This document shows, in pieces, positions 52,301 through 63,300 of a stretch of DNA of 64,000 nucleotides. The notes below the pieces were generated by a model. The model was given only the letters and a program-made list of their open reading frames with translations, was not told the DNA's origin and ran no database searches. This DNA comes from Pseudodesulfovibrio aespoeensis Aspo-2 (lineage in GTDB: Bacteria > Desulfobacterota > Desulfovibrionia > Desulfovibrionales > Desulfovibrionaceae), in assembly GCF_000176915.2 (NCBI RefSeq), contig NC_014844.1, positions 1,054,001-1,118,000 on the forward strand, given 5' to 3'. Positions within the stretch are counted from its first letter, which is position 1; every line of letters starts with the position of its first letter. The translations under genes and the position numbers were made by a program.

Positions 52301-53902
52301 ATGAAGAAAGCCTGTTTTAAATTTCTGGCCGCGTCATTGCTCCTCGCTTCTATCATGGTATTGCCGGGCTCGGCGCATGGGGCCCAGAGCGATACGCTGA
52401 ATTATTCCTGGTCGGCCAACGTGGGTCCGTTGAATCCCCATGCCTATTCGCCGAACCAGATGTTCGCGCAGGCAATGGTTTACGAACCCCTTGTCCGGTA
52501 TGCCAAGGGGGGAACAGTCGTTCCCTGGCTGGCAGAATCCTGGGACATCTCTGCGGATGGCAAGGTGTATACGTTCCACCTGCGCAAGGGTGTCCGTTTC
52601 TCGGACGGCACCCCCTTTGACGCAGCCGCCGTGAAAATGAATTTCGACGCCGTACTGAAGAGCGCCCACCGGCACGACTGGCTCGAATTTATCGCCCAGA
52701 TCGCGCAGACCAAGGTCGTGGACAGCCACACCTTCGAGCTTTCGCTCAAAAACGCTTATTACCCGACCCTCCAGGAGCTGTGTCTCATCAGGCCCATGCG
52801 TTTCCTGGCCCCCTCGGGCTTCCCTGACGGCGGCGACACGGCCACGTCGATCAAGGCTCCCATCGGCACCGGCCCCTGGAAGCTCGTGGAAACCCGCAAA
52901 GGGGAACATGACCTGTTCGAATCAAATGATCTCTACTGGGGAACCAAGCCGACCTTCAAGCGCCTGATGGTCAAGGTCATCCCCGACTCGGACGGGCGGG
53001 CCATCGCCTTTGAAACCGGAGAAATCGACCTGATCTTTGGCTCTGGCGGGCACGGGAGTGGCCAGATCGGCATTGACACCTTCAACCGTTTCGCCGCCAT
53101 GGGCAATCTGGAAACCGCCATCTCCCATCCTCAGGCGACCCGGGTGCTGGCCATCAACAGCAACCTGTTCCCCACCAACGACCTTGCCGTGCGCCAGGCC
53201 ATTCTGCACGGGGTCGCCAAGGCGGCCATCGTCAAGCATCTCTTCCTTGGTGTCGAGCCGCAGGCCGACACGCTCTTTTCGCCGGACATGCCCTATTGCG
53301 ATCTCGGCCTCTCCCCATTTGAACATGACGGGCAAAAGGCCGCGGCCCTGCTTGAGGCAGCGGGGTGGAAGCGTGAAAAAGGCGCGGAATACCTGACCAG
53401 GGACGGCAGGGAACTGGCCCTGGACATCTGCTTTGTCGGGAACGACACCCTGCAGAAGTCCGTGGCCGAGGTCATCCAGGGAGACCTGAGACGGCTGGGC
53501 ATCAAGGTCCGGCTCGTGGGCGAGGAGATGGACTCGTTCCTCACCCGTCAGAAGAGCGGCGAGTTTGGCATGATTTTCGGCGACACCTGGGGCGCTCCCT
53601 ACGATCCCCACTCCTTTTGCAGCTCCATGCGCCAGCCAGCCCATGCGGACTATCAGGCCCAACTTGGACTGCCCATGAAAAAGGAGATTGACCGCAAGAT
53701 CGGCGATGTGCTCATCAGCGTGGACGAGCAGACGCGCCAGGATTTGTACCGCGACATCCTGACGACGCTGCACGAGCAGGCCGTCTATCTGCCCCTGTCC
53801 TACATGACCAACATCACCGTGCACAGGCCGCAACTCAGGGGCGTGGAATTCGGGCCGACCAAGTACGAATTCCCCTTTGAAAACATGCACTGGGAGCGGT
53901 AG
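52301..53902 (+). CDS. nikA: Nickel ABC transporter, substrate-binding protein
   Basis: A 533-residue periplasmic binding protein of the peptide/nickel family with a signal peptide ending GSAHGAQ. It is very close to NikA in its core: NVGPLNPHAYSPNQMFAQAM, VYEPLVRYAKGG, IGTGPWKL, RAIAFETGEIDL and TWGAPYDPHSFCSSMR. The residues corresponding to E. coli NikA's nickel-complex pocket (PYDPH with the following SSMR) are kept. First gene of nikABCDE, with AAGGATTG before the ATG. Confidence 0.93.
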   Translation: MKKACFKFLAASLLLASIMVLPGSAHGAQSDTLNYSWSANVGPLNPHAYSPNQMFAQAMVYEPLVRYAKGGTVVPWLAESWDISADGKVYTFHLRKGVRFSDGTPFDAAAVKMNFDAVLKSAHRHDWLEFIAQIAQTKVVDSHTFELSLKNAYYPTLQELCLIRPMRFLAPSGFPDGGDTATSIKAPIGTGPWKLVETRKGEHDLFESNDLYWGTKPTFKRLMVKVIPDSDGRAIAFETGEIDLIFGSGGHGSGQIGIDTFNRFAAMGNLETAISHPQATRVLAINSNLFPTNDLAVRQAILHGVAKAAIVKHLFLGVEPQADTLFSPDMPYCDLGLSPFEHDGQKAAALLEAAGWKREKGAEYLTRDGRELALDICFVGNDTLQKSVAEVIQGDLRRLGIKVRLVGEEMDSFLTRQKSGEFGMIFGDTWGAPYDPHSFCSSMRQPAHADYQAQLGLPMKKEIDRKIGDVLISVDEQTRQDLYRDILTTLHEQAVYLPLSYMTNITVHRPQLRGVEFGPTKYEFPFENMHWER

Positions 53903-54847
53903 ATGCTGCGATACATCGTCAAGCGGCTGCTCATCCTCGTTCCCATGCTGCTGGCCGTCTCGATCGTGGTCTTCCTGATCCTGCGGCTTGGCCAGGGCGA
54001 TCCGGCCATGTCCTACCTCCGGCTTTCCAACATCCCGCCCACCGATGCGGCGCTGGAGGTGGCCAGACAGGAACTCGGCCTGGATCTCCCCCTGCCTGTG
54101 CAATACGTCCAGTGGTTGGGCAAGGCCGTGACCATGGATTTTGGTCGCTCCTACGTGACCGGCCTTCCCGTGCTCGGAGAAATCCTCTTCTATCTGCCCA
54201 ACACGTTGAAGCTTGCCGGGTTCTCCCTGCTGCTGACCCTGATCATCAGCCTGCCCCTGGGCATCTGGTCCGCGCTGGAAAAGGATCGCCTGCCCGACCA
54301 TCTTACCCGCGCGTTCGCCTTTGCCGGGGTGTCCATGCCCGGATTCTGGCTCGGCTTCATCCTGGTGTGGCTGTTTTCTATCCAGCTCGGCTGGCTGCCG
54401 CCGCTGGGCATGGGCGGGCTTGACCACATGATCATGCCCGCCGTGTCCATGTCCCTCATGTCCATGGCCATCAACACCCGGCTCATACGCGGCAACATGC
54501 TCGACAACATGCACGCCCGCTACGTGCTCTACGCACGGGTCAGGGGGCTGCCGGAGCGGGTGGTTGTCGGGCGTCATGTCCTGGTCAATTCGCTGATCCC
54601 GATCATAACCGCCATCGGCATGCACGTGGGCGAGCTGTTCGGCGGCGCGGTGGTCGCCGAGAGCATCTTCTCCTGGCCGGGCGTTGGCCGATTTGCCGTA
54701 TCCGCCATCTACAACAGGGATTATCCAGTCATGCAGTGCTTCATCCTCATCATGACGAGCATTTTTGTCCTGATGAACCTTGGCGTGGACATCCTCTATG
54801 CATGGCTCGATCCGAGAATCCGACTCGAAGGAGGCGGCGAACGATGA
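53903..54847 (+). CDS. nikB: Nickel ABC transporter, permease
   Basis: A 314-residue inner-membrane permease with six hydrophobic segments. The start MLRYIVKRLLILVPMLLAV and the EAA-type loop (ARVRGLPERVVVGRHVLVNSLIP) match the DppB/NikB family. It begins at the base after the nikA stop codon and ends in ATGA shared with nikC. Role assigned from the complete nikABCDE context. Confidence 0.92.
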   Translation: MLRYIVKRLLILVPMLLAVSIVVFLILRLGQGDPAMSYLRLSNIPPTDAALEVARQELGLDLPLPVQYVQWLGKAVTMDFGRSYVTGLPVLGEILFYLPNTLKLAGFSLLLTLIISLPLGIWSALEKDRLPDHLTRAFAFAGVSMPGFWLGFILVWLFSIQLGWLPPLGMGGLDHMIMPAVSMSLMSMAINTRLIRGNMLDNMHARYVLYARVRGLPERVVVGRHVLVNSLIPIITAIGMHVGELFGGAVVAESIFSWPGVGRFAVSAIYNRDYPVMQCFILIMTSIFVLMNLGVDILYAWLDPRIRLEGGGER

Positions 54848-55695
54848 ACGCAGGCGATCTTTTTCGCACGATCCGGAAACGGGGCGTCCTTGTCCTGGCC
54901 TCGATGTTGGCCGTGGCCGTGATCGCGACAGCTCTCTTTGCCCCGGTCATCGCGCCCGACGACCCATCCGCCGTGGTCCTGGAGAACAAGTTTGCCCCGC
55001 CCTCGGCGGCACACCCGCTGGGTTGCGACCATCTGGGCCGGGACGTCCTCTCGCGGCTGGTCTACGGAACCCAGACTTCCATAGGCTCCGTGGCCGCGAT
55101 TATGGGCATCGTCCTGGTTCTCGGATTCACCATCGGCACAATCTCGGGCTACGCGGGAGGCGCGGTGGACTCCTCGCTGATGCGATTCTGCGATGTCTTC
55201 CTCACCTTTCCCACCTTCATTCTCGCCATGTTCCTCATCGGCGTGCTTGGAACGGGCATGGTCAACGTCATCATCGCCGTCGCCCTCACCCACTGGGCCT
55301 GGTACGCCCGCATCATCCGCAGCATGGTGCTTTCCCTGAAAAACCGGGACTATGTCCTCGCGGCCAAGGTGGCCGGGACAGGCCGTTTCAAAACGGTCGT
55401 GCGCCACATCCTGCCGCCGATCATCGCGCAGTTGCTCATATTGTGTACCTTGGACATCGGCCACATGATGCTCCATGTGTCCGGCCTTTCCTTCCTCGGC
55501 CTCGGCGTCACGCCGCCCATGCCCGAGTGGGGGGTCATGATCAGCGACGCGCGGCAATTCATATGGACGCATCCCCTGCTCATCATGCTTCCGGGCGGGA
55601 TGATCTTTGTCACGGTCATGGCCTTCAACCTGCTGGGCGATGCGCTCAGGGATTCCTTTGACCCGGCCTTGGCCGTGCAGGAGGATATCCGATGA
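54844..55695 (+). CDS. nikC: Nickel ABC transporter, permease
   Basis: A 283-residue permease with the DppC/NikC pattern: an N-terminal helix, HPLGCDHLGRDVLSRLVYGTQTSI, and the EAA loop VLAAKVAGTGRFKTVVRHILPPI. The frame is open to 54736, but ATG 54844 overlaps the nikB stop (ATGA). It forms the heterodimeric channel with NikB. Confidence 0.92.
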   Translation: MNAGDLFRTIRKRGVLVLASMLAVAVIATALFAPVIAPDDPSAVVLENKFAPPSAAHPLGCDHLGRDVLSRLVYGTQTSIGSVAAIMGIVLVLGFTIGTISGYAGGAVDSSLMRFCDVFLTFPTFILAMFLIGVLGTGMVNVIIAVALTHWAWYARIIRSMVLSLKNRDYVLAAKVAGTGRFKTVVRHILPPIIAQLLILCTLDIGHMMLHVSGLSFLGLGVTPPMPEWGVMISDARQFIWTHPLLIMLPGGMIFVTVMAFNLLGDALRDSFDPALAVQEDIR

Positions 55696-56504
55696 CCACG
55701 CCTTTTCTGGAGGTTCAGGACCTGCGTGTCCGCGCCGCGGGCAAGGAGCTGATTTCCGGCATTAGCTTCTCGGCCATGCCTGGACGGGTTATGGGCCTCG
55801 TCGGGGCCAGCGGCAGCGGCAAGTCCCTGACCTGCCTCTCGGTGCTGGATCTGCTGCCCGAGGGCCTCACCATGGATGGGGGCATCCTCGTGGAGGGCGT
55901 GGCCCTCGACAGTCGGGCCAGCAGACGGAACATCCGCGGACGCAAGGTGGGCATGATCCTGCAAAACCCCATGAGCTGCTTCGATCCGGTCTTCACCATC
56001 CGCACCCATTTCAGGGAAACCCTCGCGGCGCACGGCATGCTTGGCCCGGACACTGACCGGCGAATGCTGGAAGCGTTGGGAGAGGTCGGGTTCGCCGATC
56101 CCGGACCGGTGCCGGGCCTGTACCCGTTTCAGATGAGCGGGGGCATGCTCCAGCGCGTGATGGTGGCCCTGGCCCTCATCCTTGAGGCTCCGTTCCTCAT
56201 CGCGGACGAGCCGACCACCGACCTCGACACCGTGGCCCAGGCGCGGGTGCTTGATCTGCTGGCCGGGCTCAAGTGTCGGCGGGGGATGGGGATGCTGCTG
56301 GTCACCCACGATCTCGGCGTGATCGCCCGTCTGGCCGATGACGTTGCCGTCATGCACCAGGGCGGCATCATTGAACGCGGCACCGTGGACGACATCTTTC
56401 GATCACCCCGGCATGACTACACCAGGGAACTGATCGCCACACACCTGCAATTCTCCGGGCAGTACCAAGGGAGCCACAGCCATGCCTGTCATCAAGCTCG
56501 ATAA
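55692..56504 (+). CDS. nikD: Nickel ABC transporter, ATP-binding protein
   Basis: A 270-residue ABC ATPase. Walker A GASGSGKS (about 37-44), signature MSGGMLQRV, Walker B FLIADEPTT, then the H-loop TH in LLVTHDLGV. It couples to NikBC. ATGA overlap with nikC and a 23-base overlap with nikE. Symbol follows from position in nikABCDE. Confidence 0.91.
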   Translation: MTTPFLEVQDLRVRAAGKELISGISFSAMPGRVMGLVGASGSGKSLTCLSVLDLLPEGLTMDGGILVEGVALDSRASRRNIRGRKVGMILQNPMSCFDPVFTIRTHFRETLAAHGMLGPDTDRRMLEALGEVGFADPGPVPGLYPFQMSGGMLQRVMVALALILEAPFLIADEPTTDLDTVAQARVLDLLAGLKCRRGMGMLLVTHDLGVIARLADDVAVMHQGGIIERGTVDDIFRSPRHDYTRELIATHLQFSGQYQGSHSHACHQAR

Positions 56505-57306
56505 TGTCACGAAAACATATGGTCGCGGGGGATTCTTCAGCAAGCAGGAGCGCATGGCCGTTCTCAAGGGAGTCAGCCTCTCCCTGCGTGCCGGGGAGTG
56601 CCTTGGGCTGGTGGGCAGGAGCGGCAGCGGCAAGAGCACCCTTGGCCGGATCATGCTCGGCCTGGAAGCCCCTGATGCCGGAAACGTCAGGATTCTCGGC
56701 CAGGACGTGACCGGTTGCAAAACCCTTTCCCCCAAGCTCAGGCGGGCCGTGCAGGTGGTTTTTCAGGATGCCATCGGCTCCACCAACCCCCGCATGACCG
56801 CCGGGGAGATCATCGCGGAGCCGCTTCGCAACTTCGACAGGCTGAAGGGGCAGAAGCTCAAGGACCGCATCGCCGAGCTGCTGGAATGCGTGGGCCTCTC
56901 GCCCGACGACGCGAACAAGCTGCCAGGACGGTTCAGCGGAGGCCAACTCCAGAGGATATGCATTGCCCGCGCCCTGGCCCCGGAACCTCGGGTGATCGTC
57001 CTTGACGAAGCGGTGAGCAGCCTCGACATGCTGATCCAGGCCCGCATCCTCGACCTGCTTGATTCCCTCCGGCACAAGCTCGGCACGGCTTACCTCTTCG
57101 TCACCCATGACCTGCGGCTGGTGCGCCGTTTTTGCGACCACGCCTTTATCATGAGCGACGGGACGCTCCACGCCTTTGACCCGAAGAAAATGACGTCTCT
57201 GAACGGCGTGCGAGCCTTGGAGGAACTTTCCCAGGCCATCCTGCCCCCCATGCCGTCCCAGGATCGGCGGGAGCCTCTTTCAGCGTCCGGTCAGTCCGCC
57301 GTGTGA
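56482..57306 (+). CDS. nikE: Nickel ABC transporter, ATP-binding protein
   Basis: A 274-residue ABC ATPase with Walker A GRSGSGKST, signature FSGGQLQRICIARA, Walker B VIVLDEAVSSLD (Ala replacing the more common Pro) and FVTHDLRLV. It starts 23 bases inside nikD, so translation is coupled. The C-terminus carries a short hydrophilic extension. Convergent with argC; only 79 bases separate them and no strong terminator is evident. Confidence 0.91.
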   Translation: MPVIKLDNVTKTYGRGGFFSKQERMAVLKGVSLSLRAGECLGLVGRSGSGKSTLGRIMLGLEAPDAGNVRILGQDVTGCKTLSPKLRRAVQVVFQDAIGSTNPRMTAGEIIAEPLRNFDRLKGQKLKDRIAELLECVGLSPDDANKLPGRFSGGQLQRICIARALAPEPRVIVLDEAVSSLDMLIQARILDLLDSLRHKLGTAYLFVTHDLRLVRRFCDHAFIMSDGTLHAFDPKKMTSLNGVRALEELSQAILPPMPSQDRREPLSASGQSAV

Positions 57307-57385
57307 CCGATGCCATGGTGTGGCTCCGCCAGATCGTTGTCCCAGCGTTGCCTCTGTTCCGGCAAACACCTCGTGCCGAACCGGC

Positions 57386-58441
57386 CTAGGGCATCATCGG
57401 GGCCATGGGCAGCCCTTCGTCAATGTCCAGGCCGCAGATGAGGTTGGCGTTCATGAGGGCCTGGCCGGAGGCGCCGCGGCAGAGGTTGTCGATGGCCGAG
57501 AGGATGATCAGCCGGTTGGTCCGGGGGTCCACCACAAGGCCCAGGTCGCAGAAGACCGTGCCGCGCACATGGCGGGTCTCGGGCAGCAGCCCCTTGGGCA
57601 GGACGCGCACCAGCGGCTTGTCAGAGTAGAAATCCGTGAAGATGTCGTGGATCTCGTCAATGGTCCGCGTGCCCTTGAGCCGGGTGTAGATGGTCGAGAG
57701 GATGCCCCGGTCGATGGGCAGCAGGTGGGTGTTGAAGGAGACCGTGATGTTGGTCTCGGCGAGCTTGGTCAGCTCCTGCTCGATCTCCGGGGTATGGCGG
57801 TGGGTGGGCAGGCCGTAGGCGCGGAACGAATCCGCCACCTCGCAGAACAGGGTGCCCACCTTGGCCGCGCGGCCAGCGCCGGACGCGCCGGACTTGGCGT
57901 CGATGACGATGTCGCCGGTCTCGACGAGGCCTGCGGTGAGCGCCGGGGCCAGACCAAGAATGGCCGAGGTCGGGTAGCAGCCGGGGTTGGCGATGAGCCG
58001 CGCGCCCATGATCCGGTCGAGATAGAGCTCTGGCAGGCCGTACACGGCCTCGGACAGCAGTCCGGCGCGGGTGTGTTCGGTGTCGTACCACTGCTCGTAC
58101 ACGGCTTTGTCGTTAAGGCGGAAATCAGCGGACAGGTCCACCACCTTGACGCCCAGCTCCAGCAACTCGGCGGCGATCTCCATGGCGGTCTTGTGCGGCA
58201 CGGCCAGAAAGACCACGTCGCACTCCTCGGCCAGATCAGCGGCGTCGGGCCGGGTGATGACCAGCTCGCCCAGGGGCAACCGGTGCAGGAAGGGGTAGAT
58301 GTCGGCCAGCCGTTTGCCCGCCTCGGCGCGGGAGGTGACACGCACCAGCTCCATGGAGGAGTGGTGGACCATGAGCCGGGCAAGCTCCATGCCGGTATAG
58401 CCGGTCACGCCGACCAGCCCCGCCTTGATCATATGGGACAT
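57386..58441 (-). CDS. argC: N-acetyl-gamma-glutamyl-phosphate reductase
   Basis: A 351-residue NADPH-dependent reductase of arginine synthesis. N-terminal Rossmann motif GLVGVTGYTGMELARL, catalytic Cys in ANPGCYPTSAILGL, then SGASGAGRAAK and HRHTPEIEQEL, with NTHLLPIDRGI. The frame is open 30 codons upstream, but ATG 58441 has GGAGACAG and yields the expected start. No other arg genes are near. The DUF1844 gene lies directly upstream on the same strand. Confidence 0.95.
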   Translation of the reverse strand: MSHMIKAGLVGVTGYTGMELARLMVHHSSMELVRVTSRAEAGKRLADIYPFLHRLPLGELVITRPDAADLAEECDVVFLAVPHKTAMEIAAELLELGVKVVDLSADFRLNDKAVYEQWYDTEHTRAGLLSEAVYGLPELYLDRIMGARLIANPGCYPTSAILGLAPALTAGLVETGDIVIDAKSGASGAGRAAKVGTLFCEVADSFRAYGLPTHRHTPEIEQELTKLAETNITVSFNTHLLPIDRGILSTIYTRLKGTRTIDEIHDIFTDFYSDKPLVRVLPKGLLPETRHVRGTVFCDLGLVVDPRTNRLIILSAIDNLCRGASGQALMNANLICGLDIDEGLPMAPMMP

Positions 58442-58534
58442 GGCTGTCTCCGTCAGGTTTGTCGTTGGGGAACAGGGGCGGCTCCGGTCGCAGGGGCCGG
58501 TCGCGCCACCGTCATGTGGCCATGGGTGCATTGT

Positions 58535-58822
58535 CTATCGGGTCTTGTTCACGTAGGCCATGCGCAGGTTGTAGACGATGTCGCACAGCAGCTTTTTCTC
58601 GCTCTCGTCCAGCCCCTTCTCGAACTTGTCCTTGAGCATGCCGAGCACGTCGATGGTGTGCTTGGCCATCTGCCGCTGGAATTCGACCTTGCCGGTGGTC
58701 GGGTCCGGGGCCTCGCCCATGGCGACCATGGCCGACGACGACAGGGAATAGATGAAGGTGGTGAAGTTGATGTCCAGCGGAATCCCCTTCATGGGGTTGT
58801 CCTTGCATGTGTTCTCGGCCAT
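58535..58822 (-). CDS. DUF1844 protein
   Basis: A 95-residue protein with the DUF1844 pattern: PLDINFTTFIYSLSSSAMVAMGE then AKHTIDVLGMLKDKFEKGLDESEKKLLCDIVYNLRMAYV. Family members are small, soluble and of unknown function, often encoded near metabolic or rRNA-processing genes. It may be cotranscribed with argC 94 bases downstream. The 311 bases to the divergent RND adaptor show no other gene. Confidence 0.85.
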   Translation of the reverse strand: MAENTCKDNPMKGIPLDINFTTFIYSLSSSAMVAMGEAPDPTTGKVEFQRQMAKHTIDVLGMLKDKFEKGLDESEKKLLCDIVYNLRMAYVNKTR

Positions 58823-59133
58823 CCTCGCCTCCGTCAGCCCGCACCCTTTCGCTGCCTGCAGCGCGCCGTGTGGTGCGGTCTGTCTCTATGGAATGTGATT
58901 GCGGATCGCGCCCGCAAGCATTCGTAGTAATTCCTGCGGGCTTCGGAGTCAACAACCGTCCGGCCCGGCGACCTTGCATCGAAAACAGGTTATTTCTTGC
59001 CAGATTTGCATATTTTATCTAATCAATTGGAGGATAGGCGAACCGCGCAGGTCTTGGAGCATCTCGTTCAGGGCTGGTGGAAGAGCGCGCGATATTGAAC
59101 GATAATTGACAGTTACCCCAGAGAGAACCCACG

Positions 59134-60371
59134 ATGACACGCACGAGAACTTTTCGGCTGACGAGTCTGTCTTTCCTCATCGCAATAGTGGCGCTGTCTG
59201 GCTGTTCTGGCGGGGACAAGGACAAAAAGGACAAGGCGGCAGCGGGGGGGCGGAAGCCACGCCCATGAAGGTGATCCGGGCCGAGACCAGGGACATGCCC
59301 GACTGGGGCGAGTTCGTGGGCCAGATCAACGCGGCGGAGACCGTGGACATCCGCGCCCGCGTGGCCGGGTTTCTGATGCAGAAGAATTTCAAGGAGGGGG
59401 CCTCGGTTGCCAAGGGCGACCTGCTTTTCGTCATCGATCCCAAGCCGTTCCAGGAGGATCTCAAGCAGGAGCAGTCCGGCCTGGACTACAACCTGGCCCT
59501 GATCAAGAAGGCACAGAAGGATTACGAGCGGTTCAAGAAACTCTACGACGAGGGCGTGGTCAGCCGTGACGAGTACGAGAGTTACCAGACCCAGCTCTCC
59601 ACCCTCAAGGCCCAGGTCAACGACAACAAGGCCAGGGTCGAGAACGCCAGGATCCAGCTGGGCTATACCAGGATATACTCGCCCATCGACGGCGTCATCG
59701 GTCGCGTGCAGGTGGATGTGGGCAACCTCGTGGGCCAGGGCGAGAATACCCTGCTGGCCACGATCTCCACCGTGGACCCGGTCTACGTCAATTTCAGCAT
59801 CAGCGAGAGCGACTATGTCCGCGCCGTGCGCGACCAGTACGCCAAGGACAGCCGGGGCAACAAGGTTCGGATGATCCTGGCCGACGGCAGCGAATACAAC
59901 CACGACGGTGCCTACGACATGGTGGACCGGGCCGTGGACCCCGGCACCGGCACCCTGGGCGTGCGCGTCACCTTCCCCAATCCGGCGCACATCCTGCGTC
60001 CGGGCCAGTATGCCAAGGTCCGGGTGCTTCTGGACACCATCAAGGACGCGGTGGTCGTTCCGGTCAGGGGCGTCATCGACACCCAGGGCATGAAATCCCT
60101 GTTCGTGGTGGATGAATCGGGCGAGGTGCGCAGCCAGCCCGTGACCCTCGGCTTTGCGGTCAATGATCTGGTGGCGGTCAAGGAAGGGCTCAAGGCGGGC
60201 GACATGGTCATTGTGGACGGCATCCGGCGGGTCCGAGCGGGCATGAAGATCAAGCCAATCGTGACCCAGGCGGACGATCAGCCGGACGCGGCGGACACCG
60301 CCACGCCGGGCGCGGGCGATCCGCAGGGCGGGGCGGGGCAGAACGCGACCAGCCCGGAACAGGCCGGGTAA
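59134..60371 (+). CDS. RND efflux periplasmic adaptor, frameshifted after its lipoprotein signal
   Basis: Encodes an AcrA/MexA-type membrane-fusion protein: biotinyl-lipoyl domain ([20 protein letters not shown]), helical hairpin ([25 protein letters not shown]), [22 protein letters not shown] and a beta-barrel ([15 protein letters not shown]). The lipoprotein signal [27 protein letters not shown] starts at ATG 59134 with GAGAGAA upstream, but its frame stops at 59268 after a run of seven G (59244-59250). The rest is in another frame from there on. Adding one G would join them. As read, only poor starts (TTG 59106, ATG 59266) lead into the body. Either a real frameshift or a sequencing slip. 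Confidence 0.88.
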
Positions 60372-60375
60372 CGGC

Positions 60376-63300
60376 ATGTTCGTCAGATTTTTCATCGACC
60401 GTCCCATTTTCGCCTCGGTGGTCGCCATCGTCATCCTGATGGTGGGCACCTTGAGCATCTTCGCCCTGCCCATCGCCCAGTATCCGGAGATTTCGCCGCC
60501 CTCGGTCAGGGTCTCGGCCTCCTACACCGGGGCGGACGCCCAGACTGTGGAGGAGTCCGTGGCCACGCCCATCGAGGAGCAGGTCAACGGCGCTCAGGAC
60601 ATGATGTACATGAGCTCCATCTCGGCCAACGACGGCTCCCTGAGCCTGACCGTCACCTTTGAGCTGGGCCGCGATCTGGAGCTGGCCACGGTGGATGTGC
60701 AGAACCGGGTCAACCTCGCCCTGCAACAGCTGCCCCAGGAGGTCCGCAACACCGGCGTCCAGGTCAAGAAGCAGTCGCCGGAATTCGTGCTGATCATCAG
60801 CCTGACCTCGGACCAGCCCCAGTATGATTCGCTCTTTCTCAACAACTACGCCAAGATCAACCTCTATGATGCCATCAAGCGCATCGACGGCGTGGGCGAT
60901 GTCAACCTGTTCGGCGATCAGGACTACGGCATGCGCATCTGGCTCAATCCAGACAAGCTCACCAGCTACGGACTGACCGTCACCGACGTGATCAACGCCG
61001 TGAACGAGCAGAACGTGCAGGCTCCGGCAGGGCAGCTGGGCATGCCGCCCGCGCCCAAGGGGCAGCAGTTTCAGATGACCCTGCGGGTCAGGGGGCGGCT
61101 GACCGACGCCGAGGAGTTCGGCAACATCATCCTCAAGGCCAACCCGGACGGGAGCACCGTCAAGGTGCATGACGTGGCCCGCGTCGAGCTGGGGGCCAAG
61201 AGCTACTACACCTTTGCCCGCCTCAACGGCCAGCCCACGGCCTCGCTGCTGGTCTACCAGCTGCCCGGAGCCAACGCCCTGGACGTGGTCAAGGATATCA
61301 AGAAGACCATGGCCGAATTGGAAACCTACTTGCCAGAGGGGATCAAGTATTCCGTTCCCTACGACACCACCCGGTTCGTCAACTCGTCCATCGAAGAGGT
61401 CATGACCACCCTGTTCGAGGCGCTCGTGCTCGTCTTCCTGGTGGTCTTCATCTTCCTGCAGAACTGGCGCACCACCATCATCCCCATGGTCTGCGTCCCG
61501 GTTTCGCTCATCGGCACCTTTGCCCTGTTTCCGCTGCTCGATTTTTCCATCAACACCCTGACCCTTTTCGGGCTCGTGCTGGCCATCGGCATCGTGGTTG
61601 ACGACGCCATCGTCGTGGTCGAGGCCACGCAGCGCATCATCGACGAGGAGGGCCTCTCGCCCAAGGAGGCCACCAAGAAGGCCATGACCGAGGTCACCGG
61701 GCCGATCATCGCCTCCACCCTGGTGCTGGTCGCGGTGTTCATCCCCGTGGCCTTCATGGGCGGCATCACGGGCCAGCTCTACAAGCAGTTCGCCCTGACC
61801 CTGTCGGTCTCGGTAGTCATCTCGTCCATCAACGCCCTGACCCTGTCGCCCGCCCTGAGCGCCCTGCTGCTCCGGCCCTATGCGCCCATCCGGGGCCCCC
61901 TTGGCTGGTTCTTCACCAAGTTCAACTCGGCCTTCGAGGCCGTGACCAGACGGTACAACGCAGGCGTCGCGGCCATGGTCAGGCGCTCGTTCATGAGCCT
62001 TCTGGCGGTGGCGGTGTTCGCCGTGGGCTGCGGCGGGCTGTTCTCCATCCTGCCGTCGAGCTTCGTGCCCGACGAGGACCAGGGGTATCTCATCGTCAAT
62101 GCCCTGTTGCCCGAGGGGGCGTCGCTCGAGCGGTCCAACGAGGTGGCCGAGCGCATCGAGCAATACCTCAAGACCGCCCCTGGCGTGCACGACTACGTCA
62201 CCCTGGGCGGTTTCAGCATGCTGACCGGGGCCTATTCTTCGTATTCGACCGCCGTGTTCGTCATGCTTGACGACTGGTCGGAGAGGACCACGCCGGAGCT
62301 CTCGTTCGACGCCATCATGGGCCGGGCGCAACAGGAGTTCAGGACCATCCAGGAGGCCATCGTGCTCGGCTTCCAGCCCCCGTCCATCCCCGGCCTCAGC
62401 TCCACGGGCGGGTTGCAGTTCGAGTTGCAGGACCGCACCGGCGGCTCCATCGCCGACCTCTCCGCCGTGGCCACGGCCTACATGGAGGCGGCGGGCAAGC
62501 GGCCCGAGGTGGCCAACCTGTTCACCTCCTTCAGTTCCCAGGTGCCGCAGTACCTGGTCGAGATCGACCGTGACAAGGTCAAGAAGCTCGGCGTGCCCCT
62601 GAACGAGGTGTTCCAGACCCTCCAGACCTACCTGGGCGGCTACTACATCAACGATTTCAACAAGTACGGACGCACCTACCGGGTCATGGCCCAGGCAGAG
62701 TCCCAGTACCGCACCCGGCTTGAGGACCTGAACAAGTTCTACATGCGCTCGGCAGCGGGGCAGATGGTGCCGCTGAACACCCTGAGCACCGCCGACCGGA
62801 CCATGGGGCCGGAGTATATCCAGCGCTACAACATCTTCCGTACCGTGGAGATCAACGCGGCCACGCCGCCGGGCTACAGCTCCGGCCAGACCATCAGTGC
62901 CATGGAGGAGGTGGCGGCCTCGTCCCTGCCCGAGGGCTACGGCTTTGACTGGACGGCCATCGCCTACCAGGAGAAGCACTCGGGCGGCCAGACCGGCCTC
63001 ATCTTCGGGCTGGCCATCGTCATGGTCTTTCTGGTGCTGGCCGCCCAGTACGAGAGCTGGGCCACGCCGTTCGCGGTCATCCTGTGCGTGCCGCTGGGCA
63101 TCTTCGGGGCCATGGCCTCGCAGTGGATTCGCGGGCTCGACGACAACGTCTATGCCCAGATCGGCCTGGTCATGCTCATCGGGCTGGCGGCCAAGAACGC
63201 CATCCTCATCGTCGAATTTGCCAAGGAGAAGCACGAGAAGGGCATGTCCCTGACCGAGGCGGCCTTGTCTGCGGCCCATTTGCGCTTCCGGCCCATCCTC

